A stretch of DNA of 5,507 nt from an uncultured Clostridia bacterium (GTDB lineage: Bacteria; Bacillota; Clostridia; TANB77; CAG-508): the NCBI GenBank assembly GCA_944390505.1, contig CALXQF010000085.1, forward strand, positions 1-5,507. Direction: 5' to 3'. The notes beneath the pieces are model-generated. The model was given only the letters and a program-made list of their open reading frames with translations. It ran no database searches and was not told the origin of the DNA. Shown one piece after another: positions 1 through 5,496 of the stretch; the stretch's first letter is position 1; each line of letters begins with the position of its first letter. Both the position numbers and the translations under genes were made by a program.

Positions 1-559
1 TTCCACTCCTGAAGCTACTATCCATCTTCTTACTTTTGCATTGGTCAAAAAAATTCCTCTTGTAATTGCCACTACTGGTTTTTCACCAGAGCAAAAGAAA
101 AAAATATTAGAAGCAGCTAAAGAAATTCCTATTTTTCAGTCTGCCAACATGTCTTATGAGATTTCTTTAATGAATCGTCTTTGTGCACAATTATCACAAG
201 AATTACCAGATGCAGAAATTGAAATTGTGGAAGTTCACCATAATAGAAAAAAAGATGCTCCAAGTGGTACTGCTCTTATGCTTGCTGACAGCATTAATGA
301 TGCAAATCACCATAAATATCATTATGATTTTAATAGATTGAATAAGTCTGAAAAAAGAGAACAAAATGAAATCGGTTTCTCTAGTATTCGTGGTGGCAAC
401 ATTGTAGGAGAACACTCTGTTTTATTTTTTAAAGAAAACGAAACTTTTGAAATAAAACATACTTGTTATTCTCGTAGTATTTTTGCAGAAGGTAGTATAA
501 AAGCTGCTGAATTCATTATCAGGCAACAGCCTGGTTATTATGCTAAAATATCAAATTAA
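1..559 (+). CDS. dapB: 4-hydroxy-tetrahydrodipicolinate reductase DapB, 5'-truncated by window edge
   Basis: DapB reduces 4-hydroxy-tetrahydrodipicolinate to tetrahydrodipicolinate with NAD(P)H in the cytoplasm, a step toward meso-diaminopimelate for peptidoglycan and lysine. The reading frame is already open at base 2 and gives 185 residues before the TAA, so about 65 N-terminal residues, including most of the Rossmann nucleotide-binding fold, lie outside. Visible landmarks in order: STPEAT, the VIATTGFS strand-turn, SANMS, and the family signature EVHHNRKKDAPSGTA, which carries the catalytic His pair, the Lys and the substrate-binding SGT. GFSSIRGGNIVGEH and SRSIFAEGSIKAAEF follow. The TTG at 41 is internal, because family homology continues upstream of it. 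One oddity: the segment after SANMS reads YEISLM where E. coli has VGVNVM. The C-terminal end is full length. The gene converges on the DUF4363 gene, and no convincing terminator follows it. Identification is secure; the promoter and upstream partners are not visible. Confidence 0.96.
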   Translation, partial: STPEATIHLLTFALVKKIPLVIATTGFSPEQKKKILEAAKEIPIFQSANMSYEISLMNRLCAQLSQELPDAEIEIVEVHHNRKKDAPSGTALMLADSINDANHHKYHYDFNRLNKSEKREQNEIGFSSIRGGNIVGEHSVLFFKENETFEIKHTCYSRSIFAEGSIKAAEFIIRQQPGYYAKISN

Positions 560-602
560 AACATAAATTCTTGATAACTTTTAAAATTCAATTAAAATTA
601 TT

Positions 603-636
603 AAAAATAAAAAAACAAGTGTATCAAAAATCACTC
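603..636 (-). terminator. weak intrinsic terminator of the YetF-DUF4363 unit
   Basis: On the minus strand, 13 bases after the DUF4363 stop, a 5-bp stem (GAGTG paired with CACTT, one G-T wobble, 10-base loop, arms at 632-636 and 617-621) is followed at once by a T-rich run, GTTTTTTTATTTTT. The T-tract is very good and the stem is short, so this is a plausible but weak terminator between convergent genes. Confidence 0.35.
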
Positions 637-648
637 TCTCCATTAACC

Positions 649-1038
649 TTAAAAAATATTTACAATTTTTAGGGCTGTTTTTTCCTGAATATGTTGCAGA
701 ATAAATTTACAATTATCTAAATTTTCTACAGCTGTGGCATATTCTTTTGTTTCAATATCGGCTTTCAATTTTGCAAATTCAGTCCCTACCTTTTCTAATT
801 CATCATGTTCAATATAATAAGCTAATTTTTCATATTTTGCATTCCAATTGTTTTCTATTTCTTGTATTTGTTTTCTAACTTCTTCCTGTATTACTCTTTC
901 TTCTATTATATTACTTCTTAAGCTATCTAATTGTATGCTTATTTCCTCTACTGTTTGATTGGTATTATTTTGTGTAATAATATTTCCTATTACAATCAAT
1001 GAAATAATAAGAATAGTAATCACAGTTTCTTTTAACAT
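649..1038 (-). CDS. DUF4363 family membrane-anchored coiled-coil protein
   Basis: A 129-residue protein with one N-terminal hydrophobic helix (about residues 4-22, TVITILIISLIVIGNIIT), then a charged helical, probably coiled-coil region (about 28-70). A conserved-looking W65xxK block and IEHDELEKV (76-84) follow, and it ends in a hydrophobic LKIVNIF tail. This layout matches DUF4363, a Clostridia family of unknown function that often sits next to DUF421/YetF genes, as here. It probably has its bulk outside the membrane; the single helix could be an uncleaved anchor. The start is supported by a GAGGAG Shine-Dalgarno site 10 bases upstream of the ATG (1049-1054). It lies 63 bases after the yetF-type gene on the same strand, with no promoter evident between them, so the two are probably co-transcribed. 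No catalytic motif is seen. The family call rests on remembered layout, not a search. Confidence 0.75.
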   Translation of the reverse strand: MLKETVITILIISLIVIGNIITQNNTNQTVEEISIQLDSLRSNIIEERVIQEEVRKQIQEIENNWNAKYEKLAYYIEHDELEKVGTEFAKLKADIETKEYATAVENLDNCKFILQHIQEKTALKIVNIF

Positions 1039-1101
1039 TTTTCTTTCTCTCCTCTTGTTTTTCTTTTCTATTTTATGTCTATCATAATTTTATTATTATC
1101 C

Positions 1102-1779
1102 TTATTTTTTCTTCTCCTTTGCTTGGCAAAAAATTTGTCCTTTCCCATCATAGGTAACAATCAGTGCTTCTTTTGGTGTGATATTGAACTTCTTTATTTG
1201 TTTTGCAAGCCATGTTTCATTTTTACCTATTTGTTTTAAATTTTCTGACATAATCTTTCCATCTACCACTAAATCATAGGAAATTCCTTCATACTCTGGC
1301 ATGATGTTAAAATCTTCTGGTATAGTTGTTCTTTTATTTGGCTTCTGTATAACGGTAACTTGACCACTCGTTTCTAATATGGCATATTCTACGTCTCCAA
1401 GATTAACAATATTTTGTGCCCTTAACCTTTCCTGTAATTCATTAAGTGTGAATCTTTCTTTTTTTAATGCTTTTTCATCAATTTTTCCTCTATAAATTAA
1501 AATACTCGGTTTTCCACATAGCAAACCTCTTGCTCTCATACTTTTTATATTAATCACAGAAATTAAGAGATGCATCACTAATAAACCTAGGATAGGAATA
1601 ATACCATTTGATATTGGAATTCCTGTATCTGCCATTGGTACAGATGCTAAATCTGCTATCAATATGGAAATAGCTAATTCAAATGGTTGCAATTGACCTA
1701 TTTCTCTTTTTCCCATTATTCTCATTACAATTAAAACAATTATGTACAAAATGATGGTTCTAATTAGTATAATTAACAT
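1102..1779 (-). CDS. DUF421 / YetF family membrane protein
   Basis: A 225-residue protein close in length to Bacillus subtilis YetF. Two or three membrane helices occupy the N-terminal third (about 2-21, 34-50 and 60-78). The block between the first two is the family hallmark: MGKREIGQL (22-30) followed by PFELAI (32-37). The soluble C-terminal part carries KPSILIYRGKI (90-100), an ELQERLRAQN helix, and NLGDVEYAILETSGQVTV (126-143). A second small domain follows (VVDGKIMSENL and a final strand pair, residues 170-218). The biochemical role of the family is not established. A DUF421-DUF1657 relative, 2Duf, affects spore inner-membrane properties and wet-heat resistance in Bacillus, so an envelope role is reasonable. 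The start is fixed by a perfect AGGAGGT (1786-1792) six bases before the ATG. It is the first gene of a leftward pair with the DUF4363 gene. Family membership is secure and function is unknown. Confidence 0.93.
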   Translation of the reverse strand: MLIILIRTIILYIIVLIVMRIMGKREIGQLQPFELAISILIADLASVPMADTGIPISNGIIPILGLLVMHLLISVINIKSMRARGLLCGKPSILIYRGKIDEKALKKERFTLNELQERLRAQNIVNLGDVEYAILETSGQVTVIQKPNKRTTIPEDFNIMPEYEGISYDLVVDGKIMSENLKQIGKNETWLAKQIKKFNITPKEALIVTYDGKGQIFCQAKEKKK

Positions 1780-1915
1780 TTTATTACCTCCTAGGTCTTT
1801 GTTTTTGTTGTTTTGGTATATTTATTTTTAAAATAATGAATATTATTTATCTTGTTTCTTTCTCATTTTTTACTCTTAATATTCTTTTTATACATTAATT
1901 TCATTTTTAACAAAA

Positions 1916-1952
1916 AAAATAAAATTATTCATTTTAGAATAATTTTTATTTT
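1916..1952. repeat. AT-only inverted repeat
   Basis: AAAATTATTC (1921-1930) and GAATAATTTT (1937-1946) form a perfect 10-bp stem around a six-base loop. Allowing one bulged base, pairing extends through AAAAT on the left and TATTTT on the right, to about 15 bp. It lies just upstream of the weak leftward promoter candidate, where an UP element or operator could sit. It has only one G-C pair and there is no gene upstream to terminate, so a terminator role is unlikely. Confidence 0.45.
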
Positions 1953-2012
1953 GAACCATTTTTTATTTTAAAGTATTGTAGTTAATAATTATTTTTATTT
2001 TTCGAATTATTT

Positions 2013-2043
2013 TTGAATAAATTTTTCATTTTTGTTCATAATA
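2013..2043 (+). promoter_or_regulatory. promoter candidate for the YvlD-like gene (sigma-G-like or sigma-A)
   Basis: GAATA (2015-2019), 17 bases, then CATAATA (2037-2043) fits the Bacillus forespore sigma-G pattern GHATR-N17/18-CATWHTA at every position. The same bases also read as a moderate sigma-A promoter, TTGAAT (2013-2018), 18 bases, CATAAT (2037-2042). Transcription would begin near 2049-2051, giving a leader of about 85 bases that includes the palindrome at 2058 and the hairpin at 2092. Which sigma factor is used cannot be told from sequence alone. Confidence 0.45.
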
Positions 2044-2057
2044 CATGATAGAAAACC

Positions 2058-2069
2058 ATGAAATTTCAT
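2058..2069. repeat. 12-base perfect palindrome ATGAAATTTCAT
   Basis: A perfect dyad placed about 10-20 bases after the predicted start of transcription of the YvlD-like gene, a usual position for a repressor operator. No regulator family can be named from it. In AT-rich DNA a 12-base palindrome may also arise by chance. Confidence 0.3.
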
Positions 2070-2091
2070 CATTGTAGATTCTTAAAATAGA

Positions 2092-2117
2092 ATAATGTTA
2101 ATGTTATTTAACATTAT
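2092..2117 (+). promoter_or_regulatory. leader hairpin immediately upstream of the Shine-Dalgarno site
   Basis: ATAATGTTAA (2092-2101) pairs perfectly with TTAACATTAT (2108-2117) around the loop TGTTAT. The AAGGAGG Shine-Dalgarno site begins three bases later (2121-2127). In mRNA this could protect the 5' end or affect ribosome access; in DNA it could be an operator. The stem does not sequester the Shine-Dalgarno site itself. Confidence 0.45.
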
Positions 2118-2135
2118 GATAAGGAGGTTTCAATT

Positions 2136-2513
2136 ATGTCAGATAATCATGCAAACACACAATCAAGAACAAATACTAAAAGCACAGCATGGCAAATTAT
2201 TGGTAGACTAGTAACTGCTGGTATCGTACTTGCCATTACTGCATTTTTTACACCAGGTTTTCAAATTAATAATATTTGGGCATTAGCAGCAGCTGCCATT
2301 GTTCTTACTATTATTGACTATTTAATTGTAAAATTTACAGGACTTCACGCAAGTTCTTTTGGTAAAGGATTTGTAGGCTTTGTACTTTCTGCAGTAGTAT
2401 TATATGTAACCCAATATTTTGTAGCTGGCTATACAATATCTTGGATGGCTGCTATCATCGGTGCTTTAGTATATGGTGTTGTAGATTACTTCTTACCTGG
2501 CGAACAACAATAG
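2136..2513 (+). CDS. small four-helix membrane protein, YvlD / phage-holin-4 superfamily type
   Basis: A 125-residue protein with a short hydrophilic Ser/Thr/Asn-rich N-terminus (1-17) and four hydrophobic helices (about 21-38, 47-66, 76-95, 101-119). It is built as two similar halves. FTPGFQI followed by an Ala-rich helix ending DYL (38-63) resembles FVAGYTI followed by a helix ending DYF (95-119). That internal symmetry and the GFxI turn are features of the YvlD / 'mycobacterial 4-TM phage holin' superfamily (PF04020 type). Most members are chromosomal and have no known lytic role, so the holin name should not be taken as evidence of a prophage; no phage gene is nearby. The start is fixed by AAGGAGG (2121-2127) eight bases before the ATG. 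The gene appears to be transcribed alone, from the promoter candidate at 2013-2043 to the hairpin at 2533-2585. A role in the envelope, perhaps of the spore, is inference only. Confidence 0.8.
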   Translation: MSDNHANTQSRTNTKSTAWQIIGRLVTAGIVLAITAFFTPGFQINNIWALAAAAIVLTIIDYLIVKFTGLHASSFGKGFVGFVLSAVVLYVTQYFVAGYTISWMAAIIGALVYGVVDYFLPGEQQ

Positions 2514-2532
2514 GTTTATGACTAACAGAATA

Positions 2533-2585
2533 AAATGAAAAAGAAATGTATTAGAAAATAAATTCTATACATTTCTTTTTCATTT
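2533..2585. terminator. long bidirectional hairpin terminator between convergent genes
   Basis: A perfect 19-bp inverted repeat (2533-2551 with 2567-2585), plus four further inner pairs (AGAA with TTCT) after one bulged base, leaves a six-base loop, AATAAA. The arms contain AAAAAG and CTTTTT, so either strand ends in a T-rich arm. It begins 20 bases after the YvlD-like stop and 63 bases after the glmU stop on the other strand. Both its position and its symmetry fit a shared terminator. The low GC of the stem is the only weakness. Confidence 0.75.
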
Positions 2586-2648
2586 ATATATAATAAATAA
2601 TGTTCACCTATTAAATAAATCAATCTTAAAATTTCATTACAATTAAAC

Positions 2649-3905
2649 TTATTTTCCTTTGTTCCAACCTTCTTTATTAGTTTGTCTTTCTCTTGCAACA
2701 GCTAGTGCTTCAGATGGTACATCTTTTGTAATAGTAGAACCTGCAGCTACTAATACATGATCTCCAATTGTAACAGGTGCTACAATATTAACATTAGAAC
2801 CAATAAAACAATTATCTCCTATTTTGGTTTTATGTTTGTTTTTGCCATCATAATTGCAAGTAATTGTTCCACAGCCAATGTTACATTTTTTACCAATTTC
2901 ACAATCTCCCATGTAAGACAAGTGTGGTACTTTAGAACCTTCCCCTATGATTGCTTTTTTTATTTCTACAAAGCTTCCTACTTTTACTTTGTTAGCTAGT
3001 TTGCATCCTTCTCTAATATATGCATTTGGACCAATATTACAATCTTCTCCAATGACTACCCCAGATTTAATAGTGGTATTTGGATGAATCACTGTATCTA
3101 TTCCAATTTCTACATCATCATAAATATATGTTGTATTCATATCTTCAATGGTAACACCATTATTCATATGCATTGTGTTAATACGAATTCTTAAAATTCT
3201 AGTTAACATTTCTAATTGTACTTTTGTATTTAAACTTAATATTTCTGTTTCATCTTCTACTAAAAGCCCGCCTACTTTTTCTCCTACGGTTGTCATCATT
3301 TTAATAACATCTGTTAAATAATATAATCCAATACTGCTTTTTTGTAGTTTTCCAATAATATTGGTTATTTTTTCTATTTCAAAACAATATAAACCTACAT
3401 TAACCTCTAAAATTCTTTTTTGTGCTTCTGTTGCTTCTTTTTCTTCTATAATTTCTGTGATTTTGCTATCTGTTCTAATAATCCTTCCATAACCTGATGG
3501 CTTAGTCAAAATTCCTGTAAGTATTGTTGCTGCTTCTTCCTCTTTTTGAGACTTTTCTACTAAAGTTTGAATCGTTTCAGGTTTGATGAGAGGAATATTA
3601 CCATTTGCAATTAATACTCTGCCTTTTTTCCCTTCTAAATAACTGCTAGCTTGCATAATAGCATGACCTGTTCCTAAACATTTTTCTTGGTATAAATATG
3701 TTACTTCATCTTTTAAAATTTCCTCTATTTCTGATTTGTTTTCTCCTACAATAACAGCTACTTCACTAATGCCTGCTTTTTTAATACTGTCTACTACTCT
3801 TTTAATAACTGGCTTTCCATATAGCTCTTGTGCTAATTTTGATTTTTTTGATTTCATTCTATTGTCAACACCTGCTGCCATTACTAAACCTATTACATTT
3901 TCCAT
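2649..3905 (-). CDS. glmU: GlmU: intact glucosamine-1-P acetyltransferase domain, altered uridylyltransferase domain, short beta-helix
   Basis: GlmU normally acetylates GlcN-1-P and then adds UMP to give UDP-GlcNAc. This copy has 418 residues against about 456 in E. coli and B. subtilis. N-terminal uridylyltransferase domain (1-230): the loop MAAGVDNRMKSKKSK (9-23) keeps Arg16 and Lys23 but has lost the GxGTR Gly and Thr and the Pro. GNIPL (102-106) has Asn103 where E. coli has the metal ligand Asp105. Gln73, Gly78-Thr79, Gly140, Glu154, Asn169 and Asn226 are kept. The left-handed beta-helix is about 34 residues short between Asn226 and Arg298. The acetyltransferase residues are all present: Arg298, Lys316, His328 (catalytic base), Tyr331, Asn342, Asn351, Ser370, Ala388 and Arg405, each offset by exactly 35 from E. 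coli. AAGGAA lies eight bases before the ATG. It follows the UAP1-like gene by 166 bases with no strong promoter between. Identity is secure; loss of UTP activity is inferred. Confidence 0.93.
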   Translation of the reverse strand: MENVIGLVMAAGVDNRMKSKKSKLAQELYGKPVIKRVVDSIKKAGISEVAVIVGENKSEIEEILKDEVTYLYQEKCLGTGHAIMQASSYLEGKKGRVLIANGNIPLIKPETIQTLVEKSQKEEEAATILTGILTKPSGYGRIIRTDSKITEIIEEKEATEAQKRILEVNVGLYCFEIEKITNIIGKLQKSSIGLYYLTDVIKMMTTVGEKVGGLLVEDETEILSLNTKVQLEMLTRILRIRINTMHMNNGVTIEDMNTTYIYDDVEIGIDTVIHPNTTIKSGVVIGEDCNIGPNAYIREGCKLANKVKVGSFVEIKKAIIGEGSKVPHLSYMGDCEIGKKCNIGCGTITCNYDGKNKHKTKIGDNCFIGSNVNIVAPVTIGDHVLVAAGSTITKDVPSEALAVARERQTNKEGWNKGK

Positions 3906-4071
3906 ACTTTTTCTTCCTTTCTATTAAGGCACAAATTCCAATAAATACTTTCGAAGTTTTAATGTTATTCAATCTTATCTTTCTTGTACCCTTTATAATA
4001 TTTTAATGAAATATATTGATGTGGTTAGTTTTATTATATTATCAAGATTTCTTTGTTATGTTTTCACTATC

Positions 4072-5301
4072 TTATTGTTGCCTATTATATAATTTTGTTG
4101 CTGTTTCCGGACTATCATTTCCTTCTTTGTTTTTGACTGGTGCAAATTCTTCTTCTCTTTTCCCTCTTAAAATAGTAATATCATCATATCTGACAAAAGA
4201 ATCAAAGATAAATGCTTCAAATTTATACACATTTGGCTCATTTGGTTCTACAAACTCTCCATTTGGCTTTAAAAAGCCTGATTTTTTAAATGCCGCATGA
4301 TATGGCAATTTCACATCTGCTAAATTTTCTAAAACACTTCTATGAAATAAGTAGTTACCAATATTGACTTCTCCATAGAAAAGTTCTCCATCTTCGTCTC
4401 TTTCTTCTGCCATTTCTTCTGGTAAATCTATGTATTCAATAATTTTAGGTTTTCCATTCATTTTGCAAAACACACCAACTTTTTCTTTTGGATTAGTTTT
4501 CACAACTGATTTCGCACCTATTTTTTGATTTTGCTTTACTGTTAATCCTAATAATAATGGATCTACAAAATTGGATAAAACATTATCAACATTGCTGACA
4601 AAAATCCATTGGGTATTTTTTTGTTTCATATCTGATAATACTTCTGATTGTGCGATTGCTTCATAAATTCCACCATTGCCATCTGCTGCTTCTTTTATTG
4701 TTTTATTTTGGTCTAATATTACTTTTCCATTTGTATCAATTAATGGTAACTCTCCTTGTACAAAGAATTTTACTTTTTGTGAGTCATAACTAAAAAACTG
4801 CTTTTCTTCTAGAAATTTAACTGTTTGTGCATGGTTTTCTTTGCTTGTCATAATATACCAAGGAATTGTAACTCCATACTCCTTTTGTGCTTTTTTTAAA
4901 GTATCTACAATAATTTCAAATAAATATTTTTTACCATTTACTGTTTCTAATGCATAGGTTCCCTTTGGTCCTTTATGACCAAGCCTAGTTCCTTGACCAC
5001 CTGCCATTGTAATAACAGCATACTGTCCTGAAGAAATAATCTTTCTTCCTATATTTTCTAATTCCTCTTTTTTTGCTTGATCTAATTTATATTTATCAAC
5101 ATACTTAATTGGTTCTATTTTCTTTTCTTCTATTTGAGGTTTTTGTTTTGTACTTTCATATAATTGTTGTAATTGTTCAAAATTAATTTTCTCAATTTGT
5201 TGTTCTAACTTTTCTTCTTCTTCTGGGGTTAAAATTGGTAAAAATTCTAATAGCTGTTCTTGATGATTTTGCTTTAGAATATCCACGATTTTCTTTTCCA
5301 T
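4072..5301 (-). CDS. UDPGP-family UDP-N-acetylhexosamine pyrophosphorylase (UAP1/AGX-like)
   Basis: A 409-residue enzyme of the eukaryotic-type UDPGP family, expected to convert UTP and GlcNAc-1-P to UDP-GlcNAc and pyrophosphate in the cytoplasm. A helical N-terminal segment (1-60, with LLEFLPIL and KINFEQLQQLYE) matches the N-terminus of human AGX1. The nucleotide loop MAGGQGTRLGHKGPKGTY (99-116) is the UAP1 form, not the UDP-glucose pyrophosphorylase form. IPWYIMTS (146-153), DGNGGIYEA (207-215), NVDN (237-240, likely metal-binding Asp239), KTNPKEKVGV (268-277), NIGNYLF (313-319), KFEAFIFDSF (360-369) and REEEFAPVKN (382-391) follow in the same order as in AGX1. The start is backed by GAGGG six bases upstream and by family homology from the first residues. 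It is the first gene of a unit with glmU. Exact sugar specificity (GlcNAc, GalNAc or another sugar) cannot be settled by eye. Base composition looks like that of its neighbours, so any transfer is old. Confidence 0.9.
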   Translation of the reverse strand: MEKKIVDILKQNHQEQLLEFLPILTPEEEEKLEQQIEKINFEQLQQLYESTKQKPQIEEKKIEPIKYVDKYKLDQAKKEELENIGRKIISSGQYAVITMAGGQGTRLGHKGPKGTYALETVNGKKYLFEIIVDTLKKAQKEYGVTIPWYIMTSKENHAQTVKFLEEKQFFSYDSQKVKFFVQGELPLIDTNGKVILDQNKTIKEAADGNGGIYEAIAQSEVLSDMKQKNTQWIFVSNVDNVLSNFVDPLLLGLTVKQNQKIGAKSVVKTNPKEKVGVFCKMNGKPKIIEYIDLPEEMAEERDEDGELFYGEVNIGNYLFHRSVLENLADVKLPYHAAFKKSGFLKPNGEFVEPNEPNVYKFEAFIFDSFVRYDDITILRGKREEEFAPVKNKEGNDSPETATKLYNRQQ

Positions 5302-5384
5302 AAAAGTCCCTCACTTATTTATTTTATGTTATATTTTATTACTGATTTTTGGATATGTTACTTTCCATATTTTTGCCATATATA

Positions 5385-5413
5385 GTTATATCATAAAATA
5401 AAAAAAAGTACAA
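5385..5413 (-). promoter_or_regulatory. sigma-A promoter with extended -10 for the UAP1-like/glmU unit
   Basis: Reading leftward: TTGTAC (5408-5413), 17 bases, then TATAAC (5385-5390), preceded by TGA, which makes an extended -10 element. Spacing is ideal, the -10 matches five of six positions and the -35 three of six. Transcription would start near 5378, leaving a leader of about 77 bases before the ATG at 5301. No riboswitch-like structure was recognised in that leader. Confidence 0.55.
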
Positions 5414-5487
5414 TATATTCGTAAAAAGCTTAATGTGAATTATCATTTGGAATTCCGGAATATTAATAAAAACTGAAATAAGTTTGG

Positions 5488-5496
5488 TGATATAAT
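5488..5496 (+). promoter_or_regulatory. possible extended -10 of a rightward promoter for a gene beyond the window
   Basis: TGATATAAT is a perfect extended -10 element (TG, one base, TATAAT) on the plus strand, but no matching -35 lies 16-18 bases upstream. The palindrome ATTCCGGAAT (5452-5461) lies about 27 bases upstream of it. A divergent neighbour of the UAP1-like gene would explain both, but no coding sequence is visible before the window ends. Confidence 0.3.

Larger units (their letters stand above)
1780..2135. other. 356-base divergent intergenic region, very AT-rich, rich in inverted repeats
   Basis: No gene was found here on either strand. It separates the leftward YetF unit from the rightward YvlD-like gene. 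From left to right it holds the yetF Shine-Dalgarno site; an inverted repeat AAATAAT-GAAT-ATTATTT (1831-1848); a poor leftward promoter candidate (TTGTTA at 1908-1913, TATAAA at 1887-1892, only 15 bases apart); a long AT-only inverted repeat (1916-1952); a rightward promoter candidate (2013-2043); a 12-base palindrome (2058-2069); and a hairpin (2092-2117) just before the rightward Shine-Dalgarno site. The number of dyads suggests regulation, but such AT-rich sequence yields some by chance. Confidence 0.7.

Noticed and set aside
41..43. TTG as the start codon of dapB
   Set aside because: DapB-like sequence (STPEAT and the following helix) continues upstream in the same frame to the window edge, so the gene is truncated, not started here.
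203..415. Open frame on the minus strand inside dapB
   Set aside because: It lies wholly within a securely identified gene and has no family features or clear ribosome binding site.
579..597. TTTTAA/TTAAAA inverted repeat as the dapB terminator
   Set aside because: The stem is six A-T pairs only and has no T-run after it on the plus strand.
2136..2513. Phage holin gene marking a prophage
   Set aside because: The superfamily name is historical. No endolysin, structural or integrase gene is near, and the gene has its own leader and terminator among housekeeping genes.
2757..2999. Open frame on the plus strand inside glmU
   Set aside because: It is antisense to the conserved acetyltransferase domain; the Phe/Tyr/Ile-rich translation is typical of a shadow frame.
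3736..3927. Open frame on the plus strand opposite the start of glmU
   Set aside because: It is a shadow of the uridylyltransferase domain and shows no recognisable protein features.
3906..4071. Separate promoter for glmU in the gap after the UAP1-like gene
   Set aside because: The best match (TTGAAT, about 19 bases, TATTTA) is poorly spaced and weak; co-transcription from the upstream promoter is simpler, though an internal start is not excluded.
4016..4300. Open frame on the plus strand opposite the 3' end of the UAP1-like gene
   Set aside because: Most of it is antisense to the conserved C-terminal motifs, and it has no convincing ribosome binding site.
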